The notes beneath the pieces are model-generated. The model was not told where the DNA came from. It saw nothing but the letters and a program-made list of their open reading frames with translations, and did no database searches. A DNA stretch of 64,000 bases from positions 1-64,000 of the forward strand of contig JAYFNB010000005.1 of assembly GCA_034933685.1 (NCBI GenBank), read 5' to 3'. The stretch comes from UBA8514 sp034933685 (GTDB lineage: Bacteria > Bacillota > Clostridia > Lachnospirales > Anaerotignaceae). This document shows positions 34,583-43,950 of the stretch, piece after piece (positions within the stretch are counted from its first letter, which is position 1; every line of letters starts with the position of its first letter). The translations under genes were made by a program, and so were the position numbers.

Positions 34583-35503
34583 TTACACTTTTCCCTTAAT
34601 CCCCTTTTCAAGCAGTGCAATAAACTCCTCTGCCTTAGGGTTCACAGGTAAATCTTTTATCTTAATCCAGCCAAGGCGCATATAGTCTAAATCATCTTTT
34701 ATTGGTATAGATTTAAGTTCAATTGGGCAATATCCTTCTGGCAAAAGCCCACTGCCTGTGGAAAAAGCATCACTGTGAGACATTATGTTATAAGCAGTGG
34801 CACGGTCATTAACGTAAATTATTTTTTTAAATTCATTTGGTCCAGATAACACAGCCTCTTCAGAAAAATTAAAGGAAGTATTGTTTTTCTTTGCAAAAAC
34901 CACATATGGATATTCTGTAAGCTCCCTTACAGAGATTTTTTCTCTTTCTGCAAGTGGATGTGTTTTGCTCAAGAACACATGAGGTCTTATTCTCTTAATT
35001 TCTTTAAACTCCAATTCATTGGAACTAAGTACACGGTTCATAAATTTCTCTGTCATATCCGAAAGAAAAATTATTCCAATGTCACTTTTGCGTGCAGACA
35101 CGTCATCAATCACCTTATCCATGTCTGTCTCTTTAAAGGAAAATTCGTACCCTAACACCTCTTGATGCCTTAAAAATTCCACAAATGCCTTTGCACAAAA
35201 GGGATATCTTTGTGCCGATATGCTAAGTCTTGCACTTTCTTCACAGTTGCGGTCAGAATAAAACCTTTCCACCTTACGCTGCTGCTCCAGTATCGGTCTA
35301 ATTCTGGTTAAAAACTCGTGTCCATCCTCTGTTAGGGTTATACCTCTGTTGCTTCGTATAAAAATTTGTATTCCAATTTCTTCCTCCAATTCTCGTATTG
35401 AGCTTGAAAGACTGCTTTGCGATACAAAAAGGTTTTGCGCGGCTTTGTTTATAGAACCACAGTTATAAATTTCAGAAATATAATTAAGCTGTAAAAATGT
35501 CAT
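34583..35503 (-). CDS. LysR-family transcriptional regulator
   Basis: A 306-residue LysR protein: N-terminal helix-turn-helix (NYISEIYNCGSINKAAQNLF, residues 5-24, VSQSSLSSSIRELEEEIG following) and a substrate-binding domain with two alpha/beta lobes. The ATG at 35503 is chosen; the TTG 15 nt upstream lies within its ribosome binding site (GGGGGAAAAGGG). It is convergent with nhaC and may bind the boxes near megL/nhaC, but LysR genes usually sit divergent to their target, so this is uncertain. Confidence 0.92.
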   Translation of the reverse strand: MTFLQLNYISEIYNCGSINKAAQNLFVSQSSLSSSIRELEEEIGIQIFIRSNRGITLTEDGHEFLTRIRPILEQQRKVERFYSDRNCEESARLSISAQRYPFCAKAFVEFLRHQEVLGYEFSFKETDMDKVIDDVSARKSDIGIIFLSDMTEKFMNRVLSSNELEFKEIKRIRPHVFLSKTHPLAEREKISVRELTEYPYVVFAKKNNTSFNFSEEAVLSGPNEFKKIIYVNDRATAYNIMSHSDAFSTGSGLLPEGYCPIELKSIPIKDDLDYMRLGWIKIKDLPVNPKAEEFIALLEKGIKGKV

Positions 35504-35591
35504 ACCCTTTTCCCCCAACTAAATCCCACATAAATGTATAATCTTATTATATCACATCTTCGCTATATTTTTAATGTTTAATCTTAAGTAC

Positions 35592-35634
35592 ATGAAAAAT
35601 AACCCTTCTCAATATAAGAAAAGGGCAATTTTTT
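35592..35634 (-). terminator. Terminator after glnN
   Basis: CCCTTCT and AGAAAAGGG form the stem (35605-35626) with T-rich sequence after it on the minus strand. Confidence 0.65.
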
Positions 35635-35651
35635 ATAAGCATTTTATTAAT

Positions 35652-37754
35652 TTATACGTAAAACAGCAAATCTCCGTAAGTTGGAATTGGCCATTTTTTT
35701 TCATCTACAAGCATTTCAAGTTTGTCAGCAGGAATTCTTAAAGCCTCCATAGCTGGAAAAACCTTATATCTGAATTCATGTGCTTGCTTGGTTGTAGTCT
35801 CAATCTTGCTAACTTCATCAAGAATTGTACGCAGTGTTTCAAGGGCTTCATCCATAGCATTTAGCTGCTCTGTAATTTCCTTCAACAGTTTAGTTGACGC
35901 AGTTGCATCAACACCTGCCTCTTTAATGGCAATAACAGTATCTGCAAGCTCCTTGGTATAGCTGATAACCGCCGGTCTAATCTGTTTAAGTGTCATTTCA
36001 ATCATAGTTCTTGCTTCAATATTTATTTGTTTTGTGTACTCTTCGTAAAGTATGTCAGCTCTTGAATTACACTCTGCTCTTGTAAGTACGTGGTGTTTTT
36101 CAAACAGATTAACTGCCTTTTCGCTTTTAATTGCAGGTATAGCATCAACCATACAGTTAATGTTTGGTAATCCTCTTCTTTCTGCTTCATCTACCCACTC
36201 ATCAGAATAGCCGTTGCCGTTAAACACAATTCTCTTATGTTGTTTAACAGTTTCTCTTATAAGCTCCATGGCAGCTTTTTCAAAGTTTTCTGCACCTTCA
36301 AGCTTATCAGCAAACTCTCCAAGTATGTCTGCAACCACAGTGTTCAATATATAATTAGTGCAAGCAATAGAGTCACTGGAGCCTAACATTCTAAATTCAA
36401 ATTTGTTACCTGTAAATGCAAAAGGGGAAGTTCTGTTTCTGTCGGTAGCGTCTTTTTTAAGGGAAGGCATAGTGCTTACACCAATGCTCATTTCTCCACC
36501 TTGAATACTGTTGTTCAGCTCACCTCGCTCAATCTGCTCCAAAATATCCTCAAGCTGGTCGCCAAGGAAGATTGATATAATTGCAGGTGGTGCTTCGTTT
36601 GCACCAAGGCGATGGTCGTTACCAGGGTTTGCCGCTGAAACACGCAAAAGATCGGCATGAACGTCTACCGCCTTAATAACTGCCACAAGATAAAGTAAAA
36701 ACTTAAGGTTTTGGTGTGGATTTTTACCAGGTTCTAAAAGATTCTGTCCGCCATCGGTAGAAATTGACCAGTTGTTATGCTTGCCAGAACCGTTAACACC
36801 AGAAAATGGTTTTTCGTGCAAAAGGCAAACAAGGTCGAAATGGCTTGCAATACGTTTCATAGCTTCCATAATCAACTGGTTATGGTCTGTTGCTGTATTT
36901 GTATCTGTATATATAGGTGCAAGCTCATGCTGGCATGGTGCAACCTCGTTATGTTGTGTTTTAGCTGAAATGCCAAGCTTCCAAAGTTCCTTGTTTAACT
37001 CGTGCATATAACAGGAAACATTCTCACGAATAGTTCCATAGTAATGATCATCAAGCTCTTGACCCTTTGGAGGTAATGCGCCAAAAAGAGTTCGTCCCGT
37101 AAAAATAAGGTCTTTTCTTTTTTTGTACATTTTCTTGTCAATAAGGAAATATTCCTGTTCCGGCCCTACAGATGTAACAATTCTTTGAGTTTGTTTATCA
37201 CCAAAAAGTCTTAAAACACGAATGGCTTGTGTGTTTATAGCCTCCATAGAACGAAGAAGAGGTGTTTTTTTGTCTAAAGCCTCACCAGTGTATGAACAAA
37301 ATGCAGTAGGAATGCAAAGTGTTAATCCTGATGCATCTTCCTTCAAAAATGCAGGTGATGTGCAATCCCATGCAGTGTAGCCTCTTGCCTCGAAGGTTGC
37401 ACGAAGTCCGCCAGATGGAAAACTAGATGCATCAGACTCTCCTCGAATAAGCTCCTTGCCGCTAAATTCTGCAATAGCCTTGCCGTCGCCAACAGGTGTT
37501 AAAAATGCTTCATGCTTTTCAGCAGTAATACCAGTCATAGGCTGAAACCAATGTGTATAGTGTGTTGCACCTCTTTCAATTGCCCAGTCTTTCATGGCAT
37601 TTGCCACAACCTCAGCCACATAAGATGTAAGAGATTCGCCATTTTTAATAGTCTTTTTAAGCTCGGCATAAACCTTTTTAGGTAAACGCTCTGTCATTAC
37701 CGCATCGTTAAATACGTTAATACCATAAATTTCAGATAACGCTATTTTTTCCAT
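35652..37754 (-). CDS. glnN: Glutamine synthetase type III
   Basis: A 700-residue GSIII that makes glutamine from glutamate, ammonia and ATP. Family features are GPEQEYFLIDKK (Glu metal ligands), CQHELAPIYTD, HEKPFSGVNGSGKHNNWSIS and the conserved GNKFEFRMLGSS, as well as the long C-terminal helical region. Length agrees with GSIII (about 700) rather than GSI (about 450). Its leader has a terminator-like hairpin. The ribosome binding site is GAGAGGA. Confidence 0.95.
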   Translation of the reverse strand: MEKIALSEIYGINVFNDAVMTERLPKKVYAELKKTIKNGESLTSYVAEVVANAMKDWAIERGATHYTHWFQPMTGITAEKHEAFLTPVGDGKAIAEFSGKELIRGESDASSFPSGGLRATFEARGYTAWDCTSPAFLKEDASGLTLCIPTAFCSYTGEALDKKTPLLRSMEAINTQAIRVLRLFGDKQTQRIVTSVGPEQEYFLIDKKMYKKRKDLIFTGRTLFGALPPKGQELDDHYYGTIRENVSCYMHELNKELWKLGISAKTQHNEVAPCQHELAPIYTDTNTATDHNQLIMEAMKRIASHFDLVCLLHEKPFSGVNGSGKHNNWSISTDGGQNLLEPGKNPHQNLKFLLYLVAVIKAVDVHADLLRVSAANPGNDHRLGANEAPPAIISIFLGDQLEDILEQIERGELNNSIQGGEMSIGVSTMPSLKKDATDRNRTSPFAFTGNKFEFRMLGSSDSIACTNYILNTVVADILGEFADKLEGAENFEKAAMELIRETVKQHKRIVFNGNGYSDEWVDEAERRGLPNINCMVDAIPAIKSEKAVNLFEKHHVLTRAECNSRADILYEEYTKQINIEARTMIEMTLKQIRPAVISYTKELADTVIAIKEAGVDATASTKLLKEITEQLNAMDEALETLRTILDEVSKIETTTKQAHEFRYKVFPAMEALRIPADKLEMLVDEKKWPIPTYGDLLFYV

Positions 37755-37795
37755 AATCCACGTTCCTCTCTATAATAACCTTAAGTTATTTTTTA

Positions 37796-37834
37796 AAATA
37801 AATAAAACGTCCACTCATTACAAGCTGTGAACGT
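37796..37834 (-). terminator. Leader hairpin with T-tract upstream of glnN
   Basis: ACGTCCAC (37807-37814) with GTGAACGT (37827-37834) and a T-rich tail on the minus strand, about 42 nt before the glnN ATG. A possible promoter, TTGCTT-17 bp-TACTAA (37863-37891), lies before it, so this may be an attenuator for glnN and not only the end of the phosphatase gene. Confidence 0.55.
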
Positions 37835-37937
37835 CTAATTCAAAACATAACTCTACCTATATTTAGTATCATATTTGAGGGTAAAAAGCAATAGTTTTGC
37901 CTAATGTTTTTATATCTTCTCTAAAAATAACATACTA

Positions 37938-38591
37938 TTAAAATAGCTCGTCAACCTCTTTAGCAGTATCCACAACAATAAATGCTCCACATTGGGTAAG
38001 TTCTTCCCTGTCCCCATAACCATATGTAACACCAATGGTTTTTACTCCTGCACCAAATGCCCCATCAACGTCAAATCGTCTGTCTCCAACCATAATAGCG
38101 CTGCTTTTATCTGTAATACCAAGGGCACTAAGGCAGTCCTCAATAACAAGGGTTTTGTTTACTATTCCCTTTTCCACGTCTGTTCCGCCGATGTAATGAA
38201 AATACTTGTCCACACCATGGTGTTTAAGTATTTGTTTTGCATAATAATTCGGCTTGTTGGTTGCCAAAGCAAGCTTTTTCCCTTTTTTTCTAAGACTTTC
38301 AAAAAGCTGCTTCATGCCATCAAATAATGAACATTCCTTCCAACCCTTTTCCTTGTAATACTCGTGATAATACTCTATGGTTTTATTGGCAGTTGCCAAA
38401 TCCATACCAAAGTGTTTTTGAAGTGTATTTATAATAGGCGGCCCAATAAACGGAAGCAATTCCTGCTGTGTTATCTCAGGCATTTTCATCTTTACGAAAC
38501 TGTAGTTCATGGCATTGAGTATTCCCTTCAAAGAATCAATAACCGTACCATCAAGGTCAAATAAAACAACTGAATAATCTAGTTTTTTCAT
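37938..38591 (-). CDS. HAD-superfamily phosphatase, phosphoglycolate-phosphatase-like
   Basis: A 217-residue HAD hydrolase: DLDGT (residues 12-16) with the nucleophile and general acid Asp, a helical cap, ALATNK, and GDRRFDVDGAFGAGVKTIGV for Mg2+. It is most like Gph/PGMB phosphatases acting on small phosphate esters; the substrate is unknown. AGGAG precedes the ATG. Confidence 0.88.
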   Translation of the reverse strand: MKKLDYSVVLFDLDGTVIDSLKGILNAMNYSFVKMKMPEITQQELLPFIGPPIINTLQKHFGMDLATANKTIEYYHEYYKEKGWKECSLFDGMKQLFESLRKKGKKLALATNKPNYYAKQILKHHGVDKYFHYIGGTDVEKGIVNKTLVIEDCLSALGITDKSSAIMVGDRRFDVDGAFGAGVKTIGVTYGYGDREELTQCGAFIVVDTAKEVDELF

Positions 38592-38613
38592 ATCAATCTC
38601 CTTTTACAAATAT

Positions 38614-38697
38614 AGGATAAGTCCAATTCTCAATTTAACCCAGCCTGTTAAAAATCATGGCAACGTTTATTAAGAGCCTATTGGGCTTATCCTTTTT
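38614..38697. repeat. Large inverted repeat between ftsH and the HAD gene
   Basis: 14-bp arms AGGATAAGTCCAAT (38614-38627) and ATTGGGCTTATCCT (38680-38693) differ by one base pair. A T-run follows on the plus strand (38693-38697). The 52 bp between hold further pairing. As no plus gene ends here, it may be a small RNA or a bidirectional processing hairpin. Confidence 0.55.
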
Positions 38698-38727
38698 ACT
38701 AACAAATTAATTTAATTAAGTATATCA

Positions 38728-40578
38728 TTATTTATTCAAAATTTCCATAAATTCTTCACCAGTTATAGTTTCCTTTTCTATAAGGAAATGTGCTATGCGG
38801 TGCAAGGCTTCCAGATTTTCTTCAAGAATATCAATAGCTCTTTTGTGTGCGGCATTTAGTATTTTAAGCACCTCTTCATCCACCACAGCAGATGTGGTCT
38901 CGGAACAAGTTGCAACATTTCTACCATCCAAATACTTGTTCTGAATGCTTTCAAGACCCATCATGCCGAACCTATTGCTCATTCCATATTGGGTTACCAT
39001 GCTTCTTGCCATTGCCGTTGCACGCTCAATGTCGTTGCTTGCACCAGTAGTAGCAGTGTTAAATATAACCTCTTCTGCAGCACGTCCAGCAACAAGGGTT
39101 GTAATTTGGTCAAGAAGTTCCTCCTTTGTCATAAGGAATCTTTCTTCCTCAGGCATTTGCATTGTATACCCAAGCGAACCCATGGTTCGTGGTACAATAG
39201 TAATCTTTTGTACTGGCTGTGTATTCTTTTGCATTGCTGTTGCAAGAGCATGCCCAACCTCGTGATATGCGACTATTTTTCTTTCCTTTTCGTTCATAAT
39301 GCGGTCTTTTTTCTCTTTGCCCGCAATAATAACCTCAACTGCTTCCATAAAATCGCTTTGGTTAACGGTTTCACGTCCTAATCGCACTGCTCGCAATGCC
39401 GCTTCATTTACAATGTTTGCAAGGTCTGCACCTGCACCGCCGCTGGTTGCAAGGGCAACATGGTGTAAATCAACATCGGTATCCAACTTAACATCTTTAA
39501 TGTGCACAGCCAAAATTTGTTCTCTGCCCTTTAGGTCAGGTTTGTCAACAATAACACGTCTGTCAAAACGGCCTGGCCTTAAAAGTGCCTTGTCCAAAAC
39601 CTCTGGCCTGTTGGTTGCACCCAAGATTACAACTCCTTTGCTGGCATCAAAGCCGTCCATCTCGCTTAAAAGCTGGTTCAAGGTCTGCTCACGTTCATCG
39701 TTAGACCCAACTTGATTATCACGACTTTTACCAATTGCATCAATTTCATCAATAAACACAATACATGGTGCATTTTCTACTGCTTGTTTAAATAAATCCC
39801 TAACACGTGAAGCCCCAACGCCAACAAACATCTCCACAAAGTCCGAACCAGAAAGTGAATAAAAAGGAACATTTGCCTCACCTGCAACCGCCTTTGCCAA
39901 AAGAGTTTTTCCTGTTCCTGGAGGTCCAACTAGCAATGCACCCTTGGGCAACTTTGCCCCAACCTTTATATATTTTTCGGAATTGTGCAAAAAGTCCACA
40001 ATTTCCGTAAGACTTTCCTTTGCTTCTTCCTGCCCAGCAACGTCCGCAAAAGTGACTCCTGTTTCTTTCTGTGCAAATATTTTTGGATTATTTTTGCCGA
40101 AAGCCATAGGGCCTGCGCCCATTTTTTTACTGTATGAGCGCATAAATAAACTAAACACACCATAAATAAGTAAAATAGGCAATATCCATGTTGTAATAAA
40201 TTCAAGAATTGGTGAACTTGTTTCCACAGGCGTATCATATTCTACACCCATTTCATCTAAATTTTCCTTCAGACTAGGGTCGTCTATACGTCCAGTGTAG
40301 TAGCGTTTTGCCCCTGTGTAAAGGCTAACTTCTGTATCCTTTGGGTCGTCAACTTCTGTAATTATAAGCCTATCGTCCTCAATCTCAACATAACCAACCT
40401 TTCCTTCTTGAAGCATGTTTGTAAAGTCGCTGTATTTTATCTGCGTTACAGTTCGTGTGCTTGCTGATGCTAAAAATATGTTAAGCACGCTTGTTACCAT
40501 AAGCGCAATAAGCATAAACCGTATAAGCGTTTTTGTATCATTTTGCTTGCCATTGTTTGGCATTTGTCCTGTCGGCAT
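38728..40578 (-). CDS. ftsH: ATP-dependent zinc metalloprotease FtsH
   Basis: A 616-residue membrane protease. Two N-terminal transmembrane segments (about 20-40 and 130-150) flank an outer domain. The AAA+ domain has GPPGTGKT and Walker B FIDEIDAI with the SRH region, and the protease domain has zinc site HEVGH and the third-ligand Asp in NDIERATAMARSMV. Substrates are damaged or unassembled membrane proteins. The promoter is probably TTGCGC-18-TATAAT just upstream (about 40600-40630). Confidence 0.97.
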   Translation of the reverse strand: MPTGQMPNNGKQNDTKTLIRFMLIALMVTSVLNIFLASASTRTVTQIKYSDFTNMLQEGKVGYVEIEDDRLIITEVDDPKDTEVSLYTGAKRYYTGRIDDPSLKENLDEMGVEYDTPVETSSPILEFITTWILPILLIYGVFSLFMRSYSKKMGAGPMAFGKNNPKIFAQKETGVTFADVAGQEEAKESLTEIVDFLHNSEKYIKVGAKLPKGALLVGPPGTGKTLLAKAVAGEANVPFYSLSGSDFVEMFVGVGASRVRDLFKQAVENAPCIVFIDEIDAIGKSRDNQVGSNDEREQTLNQLLSEMDGFDASKGVVILGATNRPEVLDKALLRPGRFDRRVIVDKPDLKGREQILAVHIKDVKLDTDVDLHHVALATSGGAGADLANIVNEAALRAVRLGRETVNQSDFMEAVEVIIAGKEKKDRIMNEKERKIVAYHEVGHALATAMQKNTQPVQKITIVPRTMGSLGYTMQMPEEERFLMTKEELLDQITTLVAGRAAEEVIFNTATTGASNDIERATAMARSMVTQYGMSNRFGMMGLESIQNKYLDGRNVATCSETTSAVVDEEVLKILNAAHKRAIDILEENLEALHRIAHFLIEKETITGEEFMEILNK

Positions 40579-40636
40579 AAAATTTCCCCCTTTAATTTTA
40601 ATTATACAAGAACATACGGCATATGCGCAATAAAGT

Positions 40637-41059
40637 TTAAATTATTACAAAATATATATATTCATAAAATAACCCTACGGCAAACCAAATAGGCATATAG
40701 TCTAACCGTATAAGCCCATACACACTAAAGCTTCCACTTCCGTAATTCCAAGGGCATCGCCCTATACTCCTTTCCAAAAAATACCCTGTAGCATATTCTG
40801 CACTAAAAATAAGCACCATATAAATCATTCCTCTTAATATAATGGGTGCTCCTTCTAAAAGTATAAACAGTGGCTCTAAAAATACAGCCAGCCCATATAT
40901 GAAAAACATCCATAGGGAAGTTGTGCTTTTCATTGTAAGGTCTCCGTTTATAAGTGAACATAAACCCGTCCACAAAATTTCCATAATAAAACCAATAAGC
41001 CCAAAATAAATAAAATTTATCATGGGCTTATTATTTGAAGCATTTATTTTTTTATTCAT
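40637..41059 (-). CDS. CmpB-like putative ABC-type IV membrane protein
   Basis: A 140-residue membrane protein of PF06541 (CmpB/ABC_trans type IV): four to five transmembrane segments and the family end motif CPWNYGSGSFSVYGLIRLDY. Function unknown. Its ATG overlaps the spoIIP stop (ATGA), so it is coupled to it. It could be linked to the sporulating cell envelope. Confidence 0.82.
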   Translation of the reverse strand: MNKKINASNNKPMINFIYFGLIGFIMEILWTGLCSLINGDLTMKSTTSLWMFFIYGLAVFLEPLFILLEGAPIILRGMIYMVLIFSAEYATGYFLERSIGRCPWNYGSGSFSVYGLIRLDYMPIWFAVGLFYEYIYFVII

Positions 41060-42159
41060 TTCAAAATCACTGCTGCTAAAACATCTGCCAAAGGCTCCAT
41101 TGCATTAAAAGCCTCCTCCTTTGTGTTAGTCTGTGCACCAACCTCAATTTCTAAACTTTTAGGAAGCATATGAAGGCTATATCGATAAGCATTTAGATAA
41201 CCTCTTCTTGTAAAATTTGGGTACATTTCGTTTGCCATTAGCTGCATATTAAAACTGAATGCAAGGTTGTCTTTAAGATATTTATTTTCAAGGCCTGGTG
41301 TTGGCACAAGCACTCCATTGTCGTACACTTTGCATAATCCATTAAAAAACATAACCTGCGCGCATTGCTTGCCGCCCGCTTCGGCCACAAGATGTATATT
41401 CTCATTCACCCCGTCACGATGAATATCAATAGCCACTTGGATAGATGGATTATCTTTAAGTATCTTAGTTATGTAAGGCTCCATACGCTCGTAAGAACCA
41501 AGCACATGTCGTTTTCCATCCACAACATCATACTTCCCGTCGTCATGTAAAACCTCTATTCCATATTTCTTTTCCAGTGTCTCCTTTAACCTTTCGCCTG
41601 CGCCATACACCCCTTCACTAATGCCCTTTGATTCATCGCTATCGGCATACATTTCTTGTGAATGGGTATGAAAAATAAGTATTTTAGGACCATCCTGTTT
41701 ATTATCTATAGACAAATCCATATTTAAAAATTCCTCTGGTTTTATATCATTTGATTCTAAATCCGTTCGTTTGTCTATAGTGTAAAAATTTCTTTTAAGG
41801 TAATTTATATCTGATAATTTTTCCAAATCCTCTTTTGTTATGTTAATTTTCCCACTAGGAATTTCCACACTATTATCTGTTTCTGGTTGAAGACGAAGCT
41901 CATCGTAATTTAAGGTTTGAAGAAGTACTGCATCTCCTTCCACCTCACTTTTCATATTTTCAAAACCAAAAACTGCCTGCCCTGTGTCTTTAGTATCCTG
42001 TACATTCACGCTTTTCTCCTTAATTTCACCTAAAGCAACAGCTGTAATTTTATCCAAACCAATAAAATTAAAAACCACAACTGCCATCACTGCCCATACC
42101 CCAACTGAGGCAAAAAAGTTTTTTATAAACCGCTTGTACTGAAAGCCCTTTTTTCTCAT
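41056..42159 (-). CDS. spoIIP: Stage II sporulation protein P
   Basis: A 367-residue SpoIIP, the amidase/endopeptidase of the SpoIIDMP complex that thins septal peptidoglycan during engulfment. A short cytoplasmic tail, one transmembrane helix (about 20-42) and a C-terminal amidase domain with IFHTHSQEMY (active His and Glu), GERLKETLEKKYGI, and AIDIHRDGVNE are seen. The ATG at 42159 is chosen, as AAGGAGG is 8 nt upstream; a TTG start further upstream lacks support. It overlaps the CmpB-like gene and diverges from the GH26-like lipoprotein. Confidence 0.93.
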   Translation of the reverse strand: MRKKGFQYKRFIKNFFASVGVWAVMAVVVFNFIGLDKITAVALGEIKEKSVNVQDTKDTGQAVFGFENMKSEVEGDAVLLQTLNYDELRLQPETDNSVEIPSGKINITKEDLEKLSDINYLKRNFYTIDKRTDLESNDIKPEEFLNMDLSIDNKQDGPKILIFHTHSQEMYADSDESKGISEGVYGAGERLKETLEKKYGIEVLHDDGKYDVVDGKRHVLGSYERMEPYITKILKDNPSIQVAIDIHRDGVNENIHLVAEAGGKQCAQVMFFNGLCKVYDNGVLVPTPGLENKYLKDNLAFSFNMQLMANEMYPNFTRRGYLNAYRYSLHMLPKSLEIEVGAQTNTKEEAFNAMEPLADVLAAVILK

Positions 42160-42188
42160 GTTAACTTCCTCCTTAAACCTATTATATG

Positions 42189-42200
42189 AGGTATATACCT
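42189..42200. promoter_or_regulatory. Perfect 12-bp palindrome between spoIIP and the lipoprotein gene
   Basis: AGGTATATACCT lies in the 78-bp gap of the divergent pair, 29 bp from the spoIIP start and 37 bp from the other. It could be a shared operator. Confidence 0.45.
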
Positions 42201-42237
42201 TCAAAAAGACGGCAAAAATATTTATAGGAGGTGTAAC

Positions 42238-43413
42238 ATGAAAAAATTAATTCCTATTTTCCTAATCTTTAGCCTTTGTGGCTGCAATAATTCTGCTAAG
42301 CTTATGGAATTAGCTGACAATAATCTTAATGCTCCATCCTTTTCCACATGTGATATTTATATAGAAAATTCCACTAAAACGCCGCCTCTGGCTGGTTTCT
42401 CTATTACAAATTCATCTTTATATACAACCATAGAGACACTTGAACGCAATACAACCGCTAACACAATTTATGGCTTTGAAATGACAACCGCAGACACATT
42501 TCCAATTTCTGATGTTTTGCACTGTTTTATACTGAATAAAACGCCACTTATAACTCTAACGGCAGACAATGGTTTTTTCCCGACAGATAATAGACTTATT
42601 AGCCTTGCACAAAGCTTTGGTACACTTAATATACCCATTTATCTAAACCTTTTTCCCTTTGGCTCTCGTTTATATGCAAACACACATACTTATACTCAAC
42701 AGTGGAATAATGCCGCTAAAATATTCCGCAAAAACGCGCCCAACGTGACACTCGTGTGGAGTATGCCATCTGATGACGTTCGATATAGCATAGATTTTTG
42801 TCCAGATACTGAATGCTTCGACATCATAGGGTTAAGCCATTATCAAAACCCCGAAGACAGTGAAGATAGCTTGTTTTCTGCACTTGAATATTTGTGTTTT
42901 TACACAGATAAAGATATTTTTGTAACTTCCATGGGACTAAGCCATTACTCCACGGCCAACCATAGCTATACTACAGCCCAAGCCGCCGAAAACCTTATTA
43001 ACATTTATACTGGTCTTGTCAAAAATTATCCACAGGTGAAAGCGGCTTTGTACACTGATGTGGATTTTTCTGTAGGAAGCCCGTCATCTGTGCAATGCAA
43101 TGACTACCGTATAACAACAGAACCTGCCCTTATTACCGCCTATAATAAGGCAGTTAAAGCTTTTACATCACCACCACCACCATTTGTTAAATCACAATTT
43201 AGTGGACTTATTGCAAATGATAAGGCATATGCTCACCGGTCTTTGTTTATGGAATTGTTCGGTGATATACCAGACATGGCAGAGGTTAATTTTTATGATG
43301 AGAACTATATCTCTCTGGAAAACTTAATTACCCATACCGTAGAAATACGAAATAACAATATTTATCTAGAAAAAATCGAATCGCCTGCCGCAAAAAGCCA
43401 GTCTTCTAACTAA
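42238..43413 (+). CDS. Lipoprotein with a degenerate GH26-like barrel
   Basis: A 391-residue lipoprotein with signal peptide and lipobox LCGC (Cys16). The body (60-330) resembles a family 26 glycoside hydrolase barrel: GFEMTTAD (79-86), a strand IPIYLNLFP (132-140), YTQQWNNAAKIFRKNAPNVT and LVWSMPSDD (172-180), FDIIGLSHYQ (194-203), and IFVTSMG (227-233). Where active GH26 enzymes have a His-Glu acid/base after the fourth strand and a Glu nucleophile in the seventh-strand motif, this protein has PFGS and SMG. It is probably a noncatalytic polysaccharide or peptidoglycan binder. The similarity was judged by eye. GGAGG precedes the ATG. Confidence 0.65.
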   Translation: MKKLIPIFLIFSLCGCNNSAKLMELADNNLNAPSFSTCDIYIENSTKTPPLAGFSITNSSLYTTIETLERNTTANTIYGFEMTTADTFPISDVLHCFILNKTPLITLTADNGFFPTDNRLISLAQSFGTLNIPIYLNLFPFGSRLYANTHTYTQQWNNAAKIFRKNAPNVTLVWSMPSDDVRYSIDFCPDTECFDIIGLSHYQNPEDSEDSLFSALEYLCFYTDKDIFVTSMGLSHYSTANHSYTTAQAAENLINIYTGLVKNYPQVKAALYTDVDFSVGSPSSVQCNDYRITTEPALITAYNKAVKAFTSPPPPFVKSQFSGLIANDKAYAHRSLFMELFGDIPDMAEVNFYDENYISLENLITHTVEIRNNNIYLEKIESPAAKSQSSN

Positions 43414-43471
43414 GTCATTGCCCTTTCATAGAACCTGTACTATACTGGTTTTATGAAAGGAAGTGTTTAAA

Positions 43472-43927
43472 ATGAAAAATGTACTTTGCTATAAATCTCC
43501 TGTTGGGATACTTAAAATTGAAGGTGAACAAAACGTAATAACTGGATTGTATTTCGTGAAGAATGAATTTGAAAGCATAGGCACACCCTCAGATGAAATG
43601 GAAAAATGCAAAATGCAGTTAGATGAGTATTTCAGCGGAAAAAGAAAAGAGTTTAACTTGAACCTAAACCCAAAGGGTACAGCTTTTCAGCTTAAAGTGT
43701 GGAATGCTTTGCAAACAGTGCCTTACGGCGAAACCCAAACCTATGGCTACATTGCAAAAGCTATAAATAACCCAAAAGCAGTGCGTGCAGTAGGCGGTGC
43801 GAATAATCGAAACCCAATTTCAATAATAATTCCTTGCCACCGAATAATAGGTACAAATGGAAAACTAGTAGGCTACGGCGGCGGACTTGAAGTGAAAGAA
43901 TATCTGCTAAACCTTGAAAGACAGTGA
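43472..43927 (+). CDS. ogt: Methylated-DNA--protein-cysteine methyltransferase
   Basis: A 151-residue O6-alkylguanine-DNA alkyltransferase that accepts the alkyl group on the Cys of PCHRII. The helix-turn-helix (VPYGETQTYGYIAKAINNPK) and the catalytic ISIIIPCHRIIGTNGKLVGY motif are intact. It is the Ogt type without the Ada domain. The ATG at 43472 is chosen over GTG 43463. It is a single gene ending before the repeat element at 43951. Confidence 0.95.
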   Translation: MKNVLCYKSPVGILKIEGEQNVITGLYFVKNEFESIGTPSDEMEKCKMQLDEYFSGKRKEFNLNLNPKGTAFQLKVWNALQTVPYGETQTYGYIAKAINNPKAVRAVGGANNRNPISIIIPCHRIIGTNGKLVGYGGGLEVKEYLLNLERQ

Positions 43928-43950
43928 AAGCAAAGACCTTGGACGCTGCT

